A DNA stretch of 25,779 bases from JACQCV01 sp964634555 (GTDB lineage: Bacteria; Patescibacteriota; Minisyncoccia; Phycocordibacterales; UBA12445), in assembly GCA_964634555.1 (NCBI GenBank), contig CAZWJJ010000005.1, positions 1 to 25,779 on the forward strand, in the 5' to 3' direction. Both the position numbers and the translations under genes were made by a program. Shown here one piece after another: positions 1 to 4,897 of the stretch; the stretch's first letter is position 1; each line of letters starts with the position of its first letter. The notes beneath the pieces were generated by a model. The model saw nothing but the letters and a program-made list of their open reading frames with translations. It was not told where the DNA came from and made no database searches.

Positions 1-368
1 TATTTTACGATGCGATAGAGGATATTCAGCAAGACCTTTTTATTGCTCAAGCGGAGTTGGCAGGCGCTAAGCCGAAGATAACCGAAACTAAGATCAAAAA
101 ACTTGAAACTACTATTAATAGTATCGAAAAAGAATTATCGCCGATTAAGACATTTTTTGTAACCGGCGGAACACAACTTTCGGCAACGCTTGATTATGCT
201 AGGGCTGTCTCTCGACGAGTAGAAAGAACTGCAGTCCGACTTTTTGATGACGGTGCGATTGCGGAAGATCTCTATTCATATTTAAATAGACTCTCTTCAT
301 ATCTGTATGCTTTGGCTAGACTTTCCAATCATAAATCTGGTATAAAAGAGATTGCCCCAAATTACTAA
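1..368 (+). CDS. ATP:cob(I)alamin adenosyltransferase, C-terminal part (5' end outside window)
   Basis: The frame is open from base 3 with no stop, so the gene starts upstream of the window. The visible part reads through D-A-I-E-D-I-Q-Q-D-L-F and then carries FVTGGTQLSATLDYAR, RRVERTAVRL and YLNRLSSYLYALAR. These match the PduO/MMAB-type adenosyltransferase signatures: the Gly-Gly-Thr turn, the R-R-x-E-R helix and the Y-L-N-R-L-S helix. The enzyme transfers the adenosyl group of ATP to cob(I)alamin to make coenzyme B12 in the cytosol. The C-terminus shortly after the Y-L-N-R-L-S helix is normal for the family. A TTG at 57 could be read as a start, but family similarity continues upstream of it, so it is not the true start. 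The tRNA-His gene follows on the same strand after 18 bases. Confidence 0.85.
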   Translation, partial: FYDAIEDIQQDLFIAQAELAGAKPKITETKIKKLETTINSIEKELSPIKTFFVTGGTQLSATLDYARAVSRRVERTAVRLFDDGAIAEDLYSYLNRLSSYLYALARLSNHKSGIKEIAPNY

Positions 369-386
369 AATTGTAAAAGGGGAGAT

Positions 387-459
387 GGTGCTTATGGTGT
401 AATGGTTAGCACAGGAGCCTGTGGAGCTCCTAGTTCGAGTTCGAATCTCGATAAGCACC
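387..459 (+). tRNA. tRNA-His (anticodon GTG)
   Basis: A full cloverleaf folds. The acceptor stem is 388-394 with 452-458, extended by the His-specific G-1 (387) opposite C73 (459). The D stem is 397-400 with 409-412. The anticodon stem is 414-418 with 426-430, around a seven-base loop with GTG at 421-423. The T stem is 435-439 with 447-451, around loop TTCGAAT. The extra 5' G paired to C73 is the identity element of tRNA-His and supports the call independently of the anticodon. CCA is not encoded: 460-462 read CAG. Confidence 0.96.
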
Positions 460-523
460 CAGCGTTAAAAATATCCAAAAAATCTTTATAAAATTAGGTC
501 ACTTTTAGTTTTAGTGATTGCCA
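453..523 (+). repeat. Intergenic repeat starting at the tRNA-His 3' end
   Basis: The stretch from the tRNA 3' end (GCACCCA, 455-461) through TTAAAAATATCCAAAAAATC (465-484) and on to the TTTTAGTTTTAGTGATTGCC block recurs with few changes at 2934-3001, directly after the 55-bp repeat B. A more diverged version follows repeat A after 2283. It forms the left end of the duplicated unit that leads into family copies 1 and 2. Confidence 0.7.
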
Positions 524-528
524 AGTTA

Positions 529-576
529 TTGAACCATAACGGTGTCTTGACAAATAGCAGTAAAGTATGACAGAAT
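529..576 (+). promoter_or_regulatory. Promoter of family copy 1 with conserved upstream box
   Basis: TTGACA at 547-552 is followed by 18 bases and CAGAAT at 571-576, preceded by TGA, i.e. a TGn-extended -10. The spacer is almost identical in copies 2 and 4, which have TACAAT and TATAAT in the same place, so this is the weakest -10 of the three. The 18 bases upstream of the -35 (529-546) match the copy 4 promoter (20323-20340) at 15 of 18 positions and could be an operator or activator site. Confidence 0.8.
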
Positions 577-604
577 TCAACTGGAAAATAAGGTTTGAAA
601 ATCA

Positions 605-660
605 AGTAGTCATAGCCAAAAGATATTAATTTACATTGATATTTCCTGGCTATGACTACT
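605..660 (+). promoter_or_regulatory. Long leader hairpin of family copy 1
   Basis: A perfect 14-bp inverted repeat (605-618 with 647-660; arm AGTAGTCATAGCCA) encloses an inner imperfect stem of about 10 bp with loop TTAC. It lies in the predicted 5' untranslated leader between the promoter at 547-576 and the start at 743. The same hairpin precedes copy 2 (3062-3121). There the outermost A-T pair is a G-C pair and the inner sequence is different but still pairs in part, so the structure rather than the sequence is kept. Confidence 0.75.
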
Positions 661-696
661 AAAACCGGGTGGTCCTCTGGCAACATGACTTCCTTT

Positions 697-737
697 GTCT
701 ATCAGACATCGGAAAACCGACTATCAGTCGGAAGGAG
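697..737 (+). promoter_or_regulatory. Two small hairpins abutting the ribosome-binding site, copy 1
   Basis: GTCT-ATC-AGAC (697-707) is followed by CCGACT-ATC-AGTCGG (717-731), a 6-bp stem with a three-base loop. The Shine-Dalgarno AAGGAG (732-737) starts at the next base. The same pair of hairpins stands before copy 4 (20401-20443). A stem this close to the ribosome site could protect the mRNA 5' region or present the SD as single-stranded. Confidence 0.7.
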
Positions 738-742
738 TTAAT

Positions 743-1357
743 ATGTCTAAGTATGGACATATCCCACACGATTGGTTTGAAGCCCTACTCAACAAGATGG
801 GTGGGGAAGAGCGAGGGAATGCTTTCCTTCGGGGTGAACTTACACTCCAAGAGACTCATAGCGGTGTTCTCGTTGTAACCCGTAGCTCTCCGTTCAATGC
901 TGCTACCTCCATCGGCTCTGGCTGGTCCACCTGGCTCGGCCCCAAGACCGGCAACGGTCTTTCGGGCGAACCACAGAGGGACAAGAGGTCCCTGGCACTC
1001 ACGGAGATCGATCTCGACAAGATCAGGTTCAAGACATATCTCTCTGAAGACGAGACAGGTATCACCGGTGAGGAGAAACTCAAGATACTGAAGGCTACCG
1101 GTGATATCGGACTGGATGCCCAAGTCGGTTGGGATCTCTTCAAGGAATCGGGTCAGAAGAGCCTCAGATGGCTCTATCGCCAAAAAAAGGTTACCTGGAT
1201 GGAGTTTCCCGGCGAAGTTCTTCGCAGCCCGGTCGGTAACCGGTGCTTTCTGTGCCTCTACTGCTACGACAATCGCAGCTGGCGCTGGGACCATCACTGG
1301 CTCGACGATAATCACGGTGTTGGTAATCTTGCGGCTGTCTTGAGCTTGCCTGCGTAA
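743..1357 (+). CDS. Orphan variable-tail family protein, copy 1 (204 aa)
   Basis: No family name is recognised. The start is ATG 743, five bases after AAGGAG; the frame is open upstream, but that part overlaps the leader hairpins. An N-terminal segment (about 1-45, with NKMGGEERGNAFLRGEL) resembles copy 4. The core (about 75-165) has the family motifs L-x-x-I-D-L-D-K-I-R-F, GEEKLKILKATGDIGL and a tryptophan-rich stretch. The tail from about residue 168 keeps the W-x-W-x-x-x-W-L scaffold but ends in AAVLSLPA instead of the SVSLA ending of copies 2-4, so it belongs to a second subfamily. No signal peptide or membrane helix is seen, so it is probably cytosolic. Base composition is clearly more GC-rich than the surroundings, with CTC, AAG and GAG preferred, as for a highly expressed or transferred gene. 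It has its own promoter and leader. Confidence 0.85.
   Translation: MSKYGHIPHDWFEALLNKMGGEERGNAFLRGELTLQETHSGVLVVTRSSPFNAATSIGSGWSTWLGPKTGNGLSGEPQRDKRSLALTEIDLDKIRFKTYLSEDETGITGEEKLKILKATGDIGLDAQVGWDLFKESGQKSLRWLYRQKKVTWMEFPGEVLRSPVGNRCFLCLYCYDNRSWRWDHHWLDDNHGVGNLAAVLSLPA
1244..1330 (+). other. Hypervariable C-terminal region, copy 1 (putative DGR variable repeat)
   Basis: Fixed TGG codons at 1280, 1286 and 1298 and CTC at 1301 alternate with codons that nearly all end in C or T (for example TGC, TAC, GAC, AAT, CGC, AGC, CGC, GAC, CAT, CAC, GAC, GAT, AAT, CAC). The region has one codon more before the first Trp than copies 2-4. The NNY bias at variable sites is what adenine mutagenesis of AAY codons would leave. 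That reading is inference. Confidence 0.5.
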
Positions 1358-1452
1358 GCAGGCCAGTAGTCCTTATTCCTAAGCCACTCTGAACTTTTAG
1401 AGCTTTGATTCTTTGACCTTAGACCCTGTTTTTCACAAAGTCTCATTATGGG

Positions 1453-1495
1453 CACCCTGCATCAGAGATGGTGTGGGGTTTTTGTTTCAAAATAT
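1453..1495 (+). terminator. Probable terminator of family copy 1
   Basis: An imperfect stem around GCATC-AGA-GATGG, extended by CCC/GGG pairs with bulges, runs into GGGGTTTTTG. It is less regular than the terminators of copies 2-4. Confidence 0.5.
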
Positions 1496-1513
1496 ATTTG
1501 TTACGATATATAT

Positions 1514-1553
1514 CGGTAGTAGGCGAATATGTCCTGCCAAGGCGGGACTACCG
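1514..1553. repeat. Stand-alone palindromic hairpin element
   Basis: CGGTAGT (1514-1520) pairs with ACTACCG (1547-1553). Inside lies GTCCTGCC-AA-GGCGGGAC (1531-1548), which shares its last bases with the outer arm, so the two folds are alternatives. It sits between the copy 1 terminator and the toxin-antitoxin promoter. It may be a REP-like unit; no second copy is seen in this window. Confidence 0.45.
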
Positions 1554-1585
1554 AATCCAGTATCGGGCTAGGTATAATATTTAAA

Positions 1586-1613
1586 TGGACAACGCTTTTG
1601 ATTATAGTATGAT
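1586..1613 (+). promoter_or_regulatory. Leaderless promoter of the antitoxin-Doc unit
   Basis: TGGACA (1586-1591), a 16-base spacer and TATGAT (1608-1613) end six bases before ATG 1620. Transcription would start at or next to the A of the start codon. A second TATAAT lies upstream at 1573-1578 without a clear -35. Confidence 0.55.
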
Positions 1614-1619
1614 AATAAT

Positions 1620-1802
1620 ATGAAAAAATTGCTTAATTTACTCTTGAAACTCATTGGACGAAATGTTAGTCCGACAACTGACAGGAAGAACTTGGACGTG
1701 GAGACGGTTGTTCAGAACACCCTTAGAGACTACAAAAAAACTTTTATAGATTTAGCACGATATGACAGAGGCGAAAGAATCTCAGATTCACTATCTGGAT
1801 AG
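1620..1802 (+). CDS. Small antitoxin-like protein upstream of Doc toxin (60 aa)
   Basis: This 60-residue basic protein overlaps the Doc/Fic gene by 41 bases. Its C-terminal half (D-V-E-T-V-V-Q-N-T-L-R-D-Y-K-K-T-F-I-D-L-A) is a predicted amphipathic helix of the type found in small proteins encoded just ahead of Doc-type toxins, where such a helix blocks the toxin active site. It is not a clear Phd or AbrB homologue by eye. Position, size and overlap are the main evidence for an antitoxin role. Translation is probably leaderless, since the -10 ends six bases before the ATG and no Shine-Dalgarno is present. Confidence 0.6.
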   Translation: MKKLLNLLLKLIGRNVSPTTDRKNLDVETVVQNTLRDYKKTFIDLARYDRGERISDSLSG

Positions 1803-2208
1803 TGATAGTATTGAGAGAACTTATAATCTTCTCAGCGAATTTTTCCAAACAAGCGGTGAGCCAATACCGATCTTTTCGATTGCGAATGAACATAATCTAG
1901 ATGCCCTTGTTAAGATTCCTAAATCTACTTATTTTGGCGTAGAGCAATATCCGACGATGGAAAGTAAGGCCGCGATTATATTCTATACAATCAACAAAAA
2001 GCACATTTTCTTAAATGCTAACAAAAGAATGTCTGTAGCTTGCCTCCTGGTTTTTCTGGGTATAAACAATATGAAGTTAGCAGTTTCTGCAGATGAGCTC
2101 ACAGAGAAAGCTCTTTGGTTGGCAAGTACTACTCATGAACATGGTTTTTCAGAAATCAAAGATGCTTTGGAGAAATGGATTAAGAGCCATCTTGTTGAGG
2201 CGTTTTAG
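1762..2208 (+). CDS. Doc/Fic-family toxin (148 aa)
   Basis: The protein carries the Fic/Doc active-site motif as HIFLNANKRMS (about residues 76-86), followed by ACLLVFLGINN and the helix DELTEKALWLAS typical of the Doc subgroup. Doc proteins phosphorylate elongation factor Tu, and the wider Fic family AMPylates targets; the H-x-F-x-x-A-N-K-R form fits Doc better than canonical Fic. The catalytic His and the Asn-Lys-Arg anion-binding residues are present, so it looks active. The acidic residue common after the Phe in Doc motifs is an Asn here. Length is slightly above the usual 120-130 residues. The ATG lies inside the antitoxin gene with no good ribosome site, suggesting translational coupling. 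Confidence 0.85.
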   Translation: MTEAKESQIHYLDSDSIERTYNLLSEFFQTSGEPIPIFSIANEHNLDALVKIPKSTYFGVEQYPTMESKAAIIFYTINKKHIFLNANKRMSVACLLVFLGINNMKLAVSADELTEKALWLASTTHEHGFSEIKDALEKWIKSHLVEAF

Positions 2209-2228
2209 TGAGTACTGGACTATATACC

Positions 2229-2283
2229 GTCGCGTCATTCCTCTTCTCAAAAATAGTTCTAACTTCCTCTAGTACGGCACCCA
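2229..2283. repeat. 55-bp direct repeat, copy A
   Basis: Begins GTCGCGTCATTCCTCTTCTC and ends ACGGCACCCA. It differs from copy B (2886-2940) only in the short AGT/ACG block near the end. The two copies are 657 bases apart, direct, and bracket the GNAT gene. Weak homology to the post-tRNA block continues to about 2330. Confidence 0.9.
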
Positions 2284-2377
2284 GCTTTAAGAAAACAAAA
2301 TTTACCATAACAAATGAGGTCGTTTTAGTTTTAACAGCATCACGGCTGTTAACAGATAGGTGGCGGTTATTGTGTGG

Positions 2378-2383
2378 TACAAT
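2378..2383 (+). promoter_or_regulatory. Extended -10 of the GNAT gene
   Basis: TACAAT preceded by TGG (TGn-extended -10) ends eight bases before ATG 2392, predicting a leaderless or nearly leaderless mRNA. No -35 at standard distance is convincing. Confidence 0.5.
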
Positions 2384-2391
2384 ATCTTATT

Positions 2392-2874
2392 ATGTTTAAT
2401 CCAGATACTCCTATTTGTAGTCAAGAGATTAACCAACAGAAAACGGTGGAGCAGATGGTCAGTCAGATTGAGGCGACCGAACCACAAATTGAATGGCAGA
2501 CATATATTCCGGATAAACAGTATGGCGTCGTTATTAAACTTCCATTTAATTGCTCCATCACCGGAACTCTAAATTTAGACGAAAAAAAACAGGCAAGCAT
2601 ATATCTGGACGTTTTTGAAGTCAACGAGAAATTGAGGGGGCGCGGGATCGGATCTAAATTGATAAAGTTACTGATTGACGAAGGTAAAAAGTATGAGGCA
2701 CAGTCTCTTTCTGGTCATTTTACTAGCGTATCTGCCCTGAAGGCATTATCGAAGGTAGTCGGAGAAAGCAATCCGCGCTTTACAGACAGATATACAGGTA
2801 AGGAGATATCGACTCCTAATCTCAAGGATTCTAATGTCAAGGTTGATGCAATGGTCAAGGTTAATTTAGTGTAG
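2392..2874 (+). CDS. GNAT-family N-acetyltransferase (160 aa)
   Basis: The acetyl-CoA-binding signature is seen as VNEKLRGRGIGSKLIKLLID (the R-G-x-G-I-G pyrophosphate loop followed by the alpha helix), preceded by a beta strand (ASIYLDVFEV) and followed by a strand-helix region (SLSGHFTSVSALKALSKVVG), the order of a GNAT fold. The substrate cannot be read from the sequence. ATG 2392 is chosen over the upstream GTG at 2374 because a TGn-extended -10 (2378-2383) overlaps the intervening bases. The gene sits between two 55-bp direct repeats, so it may be a moveable cassette. The C-terminal 40 residues are hydrophilic and not typical of the family. Confidence 0.78.
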   Translation: MFNPDTPICSQEINQQKTVEQMVSQIEATEPQIEWQTYIPDKQYGVVIKLPFNCSITGTLNLDEKKQASIYLDVFEVNEKLRGRGIGSKLIKLLIDEGKKYEAQSLSGHFTSVSALKALSKVVGESNPRFTDRYTGKEISTPNLKDSNVKVDAMVKVNLV

Positions 2875-2885
2875 GTAAATAAATT

Positions 2886-2940
2886 GTCGCGTCATTCCTC
2901 TTCTCAAAAATAGTTCTAACTTCCTCTACGACGGCACCCA
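2886..2940. repeat. 55-bp direct repeat, copy B
   Basis: Nearly identical to 2229-2283. It runs directly into the block (2941-3001) that also follows tRNA-His, so it sits at the junction of the duplicated unit. The end of the repeat (GGCACCCA) resembles the tRNA-His 3' end (AGCACCCA). Confidence 0.9.
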
Positions 2941-3002
2941 TCGTTAAAAATATCCAAAAAATCCTTATGAAATAAGGCCGTCTTTAGTTCTAGCGACTGC
3001 CA

Positions 3003-3032
3003 TTGACAAATAACAGTAAGGTATGATACAAT
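3003..3032 (+). promoter_or_regulatory. Promoter of family copy 2
   Basis: TTGACA (3003-3008), an 18-base spacer and TACAAT (3027-3032) with TGA before it. The upstream box of copies 1 and 4 is missing. The sequence reads as if the 18 bases between two TTGA motifs had been deleted. Confidence 0.85.
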
Positions 3033-3061
3033 TTAATTAGAAAATAAGGTTTGAAAATCAA

Positions 3062-3121
3062 GGTAGTCATAGCCAAAAGGCCCTCATTATTTTTTATGGG
3101 TGCTTTCTGGCTATGACTACC
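3062..3121 (+). promoter_or_regulatory. Long leader hairpin of family copy 2
   Basis: A perfect 14-bp inverted repeat (3062-3075 with 3108-3121, arm GGTAGTCATAGCCA) matches the hairpin of copy 1 except for a compensatory change of the outermost pair from A-T to G-C. The enclosed 32 bases differ from copy 1 but allow AAAG/CTTT, CC/GG and AT/AT pairs. Confidence 0.78.
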
Positions 3122-3143
3122 AAACGAGTAGTCCTCTGGCATG

Positions 3144-3179
3144 GCAAACATGTTGCAAAACAGGTTTGCAGAAAAGGAG
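3144..3179 (+). promoter_or_regulatory. Hairpin and ribosome-binding site, copy 2
   Basis: GCAAAC (3144-3149) pairs with GTTTGC (3164-3169), enclosing TGTT-GCAA-AACA (3151-3162). The Shine-Dalgarno GGAG (3176-3179) follows six bases later and is seven bases from ATG 3187. The sequence is unrelated to the SD-proximal hairpins of copies 1 and 4, but the arrangement is the same. Confidence 0.65.
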
Positions 3180-3186
3180 ACACGTC

Positions 3187-3792
3187 ATGGGTGCAGTAAT
3201 GACAAGTCGCCAAGCCGCCGAGCTCGACCATGCGCTGGAACGGAACGGCTACACGGCCGAAGATGTGAAGCGTCTCTGCAACGGAGACCTTCTGGCCCGT
3301 CTGCTTCCTGCGGTGCAGGGCAACGCCGTCATTCAGATGGTCGCCAGAGTTCTGGCTACAGTCAATCTCTTCGACCCCGTCGCCTTCATCGGCACAGGCT
3401 GGAAGATTCTCAAGAAGGAGTCTGACAAGCGTGCTAAGGCCTTGACCCAAGTGGATTTCACCAAGGTCAGCTTCGAGACCTGCCTCAAGGAAGGCGAGAC
3501 CAGGATCACTGGCGAAGAGAAGCTGAAGCGGTTCAAGGACTCCGGTAAGATCCGCCTCGGAGCCGAAACCTTCCTGGCTCTTTGGCAAGAAAAGGATCAC
3601 GCCACTCTCGAATCGCTCCACAAGGAGAAGGGCCTCACCTACCTGGACTTCTTCGGGGATGTTCTCGAGAGCCCGAGCGGCCTCCGCTGTGTGCTGTGTC
3701 TCTACCGCCGTGTCGGCAGGTGGAGCTGGTGCTACAGCTGGCTCGACAACCTCTGGTACGACCGCCACTTCTCCGTCTCTCTCGCAAGTTAG
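3187..3792 (+). CDS. Orphan variable-tail family protein, copy 2 (201 aa)
   Basis: Family of unknown function. ATG 3187 is chosen because GGAG precedes it by seven bases; the frame upstream runs through the leader hairpins. The N-terminal part (about 1-45) is a helical segment with NGYTAEDVKRLCNGDL. The core has FDPVAFIGTGWKI, DKRAKALTQVDFTKVSFETC, GEEKLKRFKDSGKIRLGAE, TFLALWQEKDHATLE and TYLDFFGDVLESPSG, all closely matched in copies 3 and 4. The tail has the W-S-W-C-Y-S-W-L scaffold and ends FSVSLAS. No export signal is seen. Hand count of 3721-3780 gives 36 G+C of 60, far above neighbouring genes. It forms its own unit with promoter 3003-3032 and terminator 3886-3915. Known Parcubacteria proteins with similar tails come to mind, but I cannot assign a function. 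Confidence 0.87.
   Translation: MGAVMTSRQAAELDHALERNGYTAEDVKRLCNGDLLARLLPAVQGNAVIQMVARVLATVNLFDPVAFIGTGWKILKKESDKRAKALTQVDFTKVSFETCLKEGETRITGEEKLKRFKDSGKIRLGAETFLALWQEKDHATLESLHKEKGLTYLDFFGDVLESPSGLRCVLCLYRRVGRWSWCYSWLDNLWYDRHFSVSLAS
3688..3768 (+). other. Hypervariable C-terminal region, copy 2 (putative DGR variable repeat)
   Basis: It is 27 codons long, exactly as in copies 3 and 4. Fixed columns are TGG (3721, 3727, 3739, 3754), CTC (3742), GTG and TAC codons. Across copies 2-4, 17 columns change amino acid; in 16 of them every codon ends in C or T, and in the remaining one every codon ends in G. Confidence 0.6.
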
Positions 3793-3808
3793 CCCTTTGA
3801 ACTTTTTG
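3769..3808 (+). other. Conserved 3' flank of the variable region, copy 2
   Basis: TTCTCCGTCTCTCTCGCAA (3769-3787) is identical to 20991-21009 of copy 4 and recurs with only pyrimidine or purine transitions in copy 3 (8929-8947). Past the stop, copies 1, 2 and 4 share a TGAACTT motif and, further on, TGACCTT. In a DGR the invariant block just after the variable repeat is where cDNA homing is primed, so this is the candidate initiation-of-mutagenic-homing site. Confidence 0.5.
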
Positions 3809-3885
3809 CTACTTTGATCTGAACTTAGATCCTCTGACCTTAGTCCTTCATCGCAATAAAATACCGCAATAGTCCGTATGGGACG

Positions 3886-3915
3886 GCTCTGCAGAAATGC
3901 AGGGCTTTTATTTTT
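3886..3915 (+). terminator. Terminator of family copy 2
   Basis: GCTCTGCA-GAAA-TGCAGGGC, an 8-bp stem with one G-T pair and a GAAA tetraloop, followed by TTTTATTTTT. The same stem-loop ends copy 3 (8974-9003). Confidence 0.9.
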
Positions 3916-4027
3916 AAAAAATATTTTGTTAAAATAAAACTGGTAGTAAGCGTTGGGAGATGTAAAACTTGTGACTGAGTCAATGGCACATTAGCTACTA
4001 TATTTTTAAATAACTTATTTATTAATA

Positions 4028-4056
4028 GTGACTTTTTATCATCACCTTGATATATT
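4028..4056 (+). promoter_or_regulatory. Leaderless promoter of the methyltransferase gene
   Basis: GTGACT (4028-4033), a 17-base spacer and TATATT (4051-4056), which ends six bases before ATG 4063. No Shine-Dalgarno is present, so the mRNA probably starts at the ATG. Confidence 0.5.
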
Positions 4057-4062
4057 TTTGAT

Positions 4063-4626
4063 ATGAAGGAAAAAATTGGACCGAAAAATGATAGAGAAAA
4101 ATATGATAAACGGATCATTCTTGAAATAGGGGCGGGTTCGAGTCCTGTGATTAGAGGAATAGAAAGAGAAAAAAAGTTCGAGGAAGATGTTGAGGCTAGA
4201 TATATTAGTGTTGATCATTTTGCTTACGATACTAAAAAGGTAAGTAATCCAGAACAGCGGAAAAAGATTTTAAATATTCAAGCGCACGGAGAACATTTAC
4301 CCATAAAGAATGAATCGGTGACCGAACTTGTAATGAGAAATGTTCTTGGTGATCCGACTATCGATGATGGTGTAAAAAGAGCGATGATATTAGAGTCGAT
4401 TCGAGCTTTAAAGAAAGATGGACAGCTAAAAATTATTGAACAAATCACACCGGAAGTCGCACTTAAGTGGAAAGACGAGATTTTAAAAATAACCAACAAT
4501 CAGCTTGAATTAGCAAGGCAGATATCGAAAAATGAAGCCAAAGATTCTAAAGATATAGATGCTCAATTCATTGCAGGAGGTTTAAGCGGCAGTTTTATTT
4601 GGATTTTTATAAAGAAAATCAATTAA
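4063..4626 (+). CDS. Probable class I SAM-dependent methyltransferase (187 aa)
   Basis: Motif I of Rossmann-fold methyltransferases is seen as ILEIGAGSSPVI (about 19-30). An acidic strand end follows (YISVDHF, about 48-54), then a post-motif region AHGEHLPIKNESVTELVMRN that resembles the motif IV segment of the family, and later ALKKDGQLKIIEQ, the usual post-IV strand before the C-terminal sheet. The substrate is unknown. It is shorter than many family members but appears complete, ending in a hydrophobic strand (FIWIFIKKIN). It is monocistronic, with an apparent leaderless start. Confidence 0.75.
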   Translation: MKEKIGPKNDREKYDKRIILEIGAGSSPVIRGIEREKKFEEDVEARYISVDHFAYDTKKVSNPEQRKKILNIQAHGEHLPIKNESVTELVMRNVLGDPTIDDGVKRAMILESIRALKKDGQLKIIEQITPEVALKWKDEILKITNNQLELARQISKNEAKDSKDIDAQFIAGGLSGSFIWIFIKKIN

Positions 4627-4897
4627 GTTTTAATATCTGGTAAATATAGATTGCTATTTTATTTCGACATTCAAAATTTATTTAAACTCTGTAATATAAG
4701 GATCAATAGTAAAGTAAGATGGTTCAATTCAATCTTATTTCGGTCCTTTGAAGCATGGAAACTATTAGAAAATTCTTGAGAGTTAATAAACTATTTCGAT
4801 TGTTTATCGGCGGTATTAAATTGACATTCAAAAACTGCTATAATAATAAAAGTTTTTTAATATATAAAATTGAATTAATTTTTAATAAATTAAAAAT
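4627..4897 (+). promoter_or_regulatory. Intergenic region with promoter of the surface-protein gene
   Basis: An AT-rich 271-base gap. TTGACA (4821-4826), 17 bases and TAATAA (4844-4849) form a promoter candidate; TATAAT also occurs at 4839-4844, but too close to the -35. The leader to ATG 4898 is almost purely A/T and lacks a Shine-Dalgarno. Nothing else is recognisable, apart from a weak resemblance around 4706-4731 to the spacer of the family promoters. Confidence 0.5.

Noticed and set aside
785..1315. Long minus-strand open frames opposite family copies 1, 2 and 4 (also 3094-3768 and 20427-21035)
   Set aside because: They are antisense to genes with clear ribosome sites and conserved protein motifs; the open minus frames are a by-product of GC-rich codon use.
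2208..2399. A 63-codon plus-strand open frame after the Doc gene
   Set aside because: It consists largely of the 55-bp repeat and intergenic sequence also found in non-coding position at 2886, has no ribosome site and overlaps the GNAT promoter.
4700..4760. A fifth, decayed family leader (a spacer-like sequence near 4706)
   Set aside because: Similarity to the family promoter spacer is short and lacks -35, hairpin and gene; it could be chance in AT-rich sequence.
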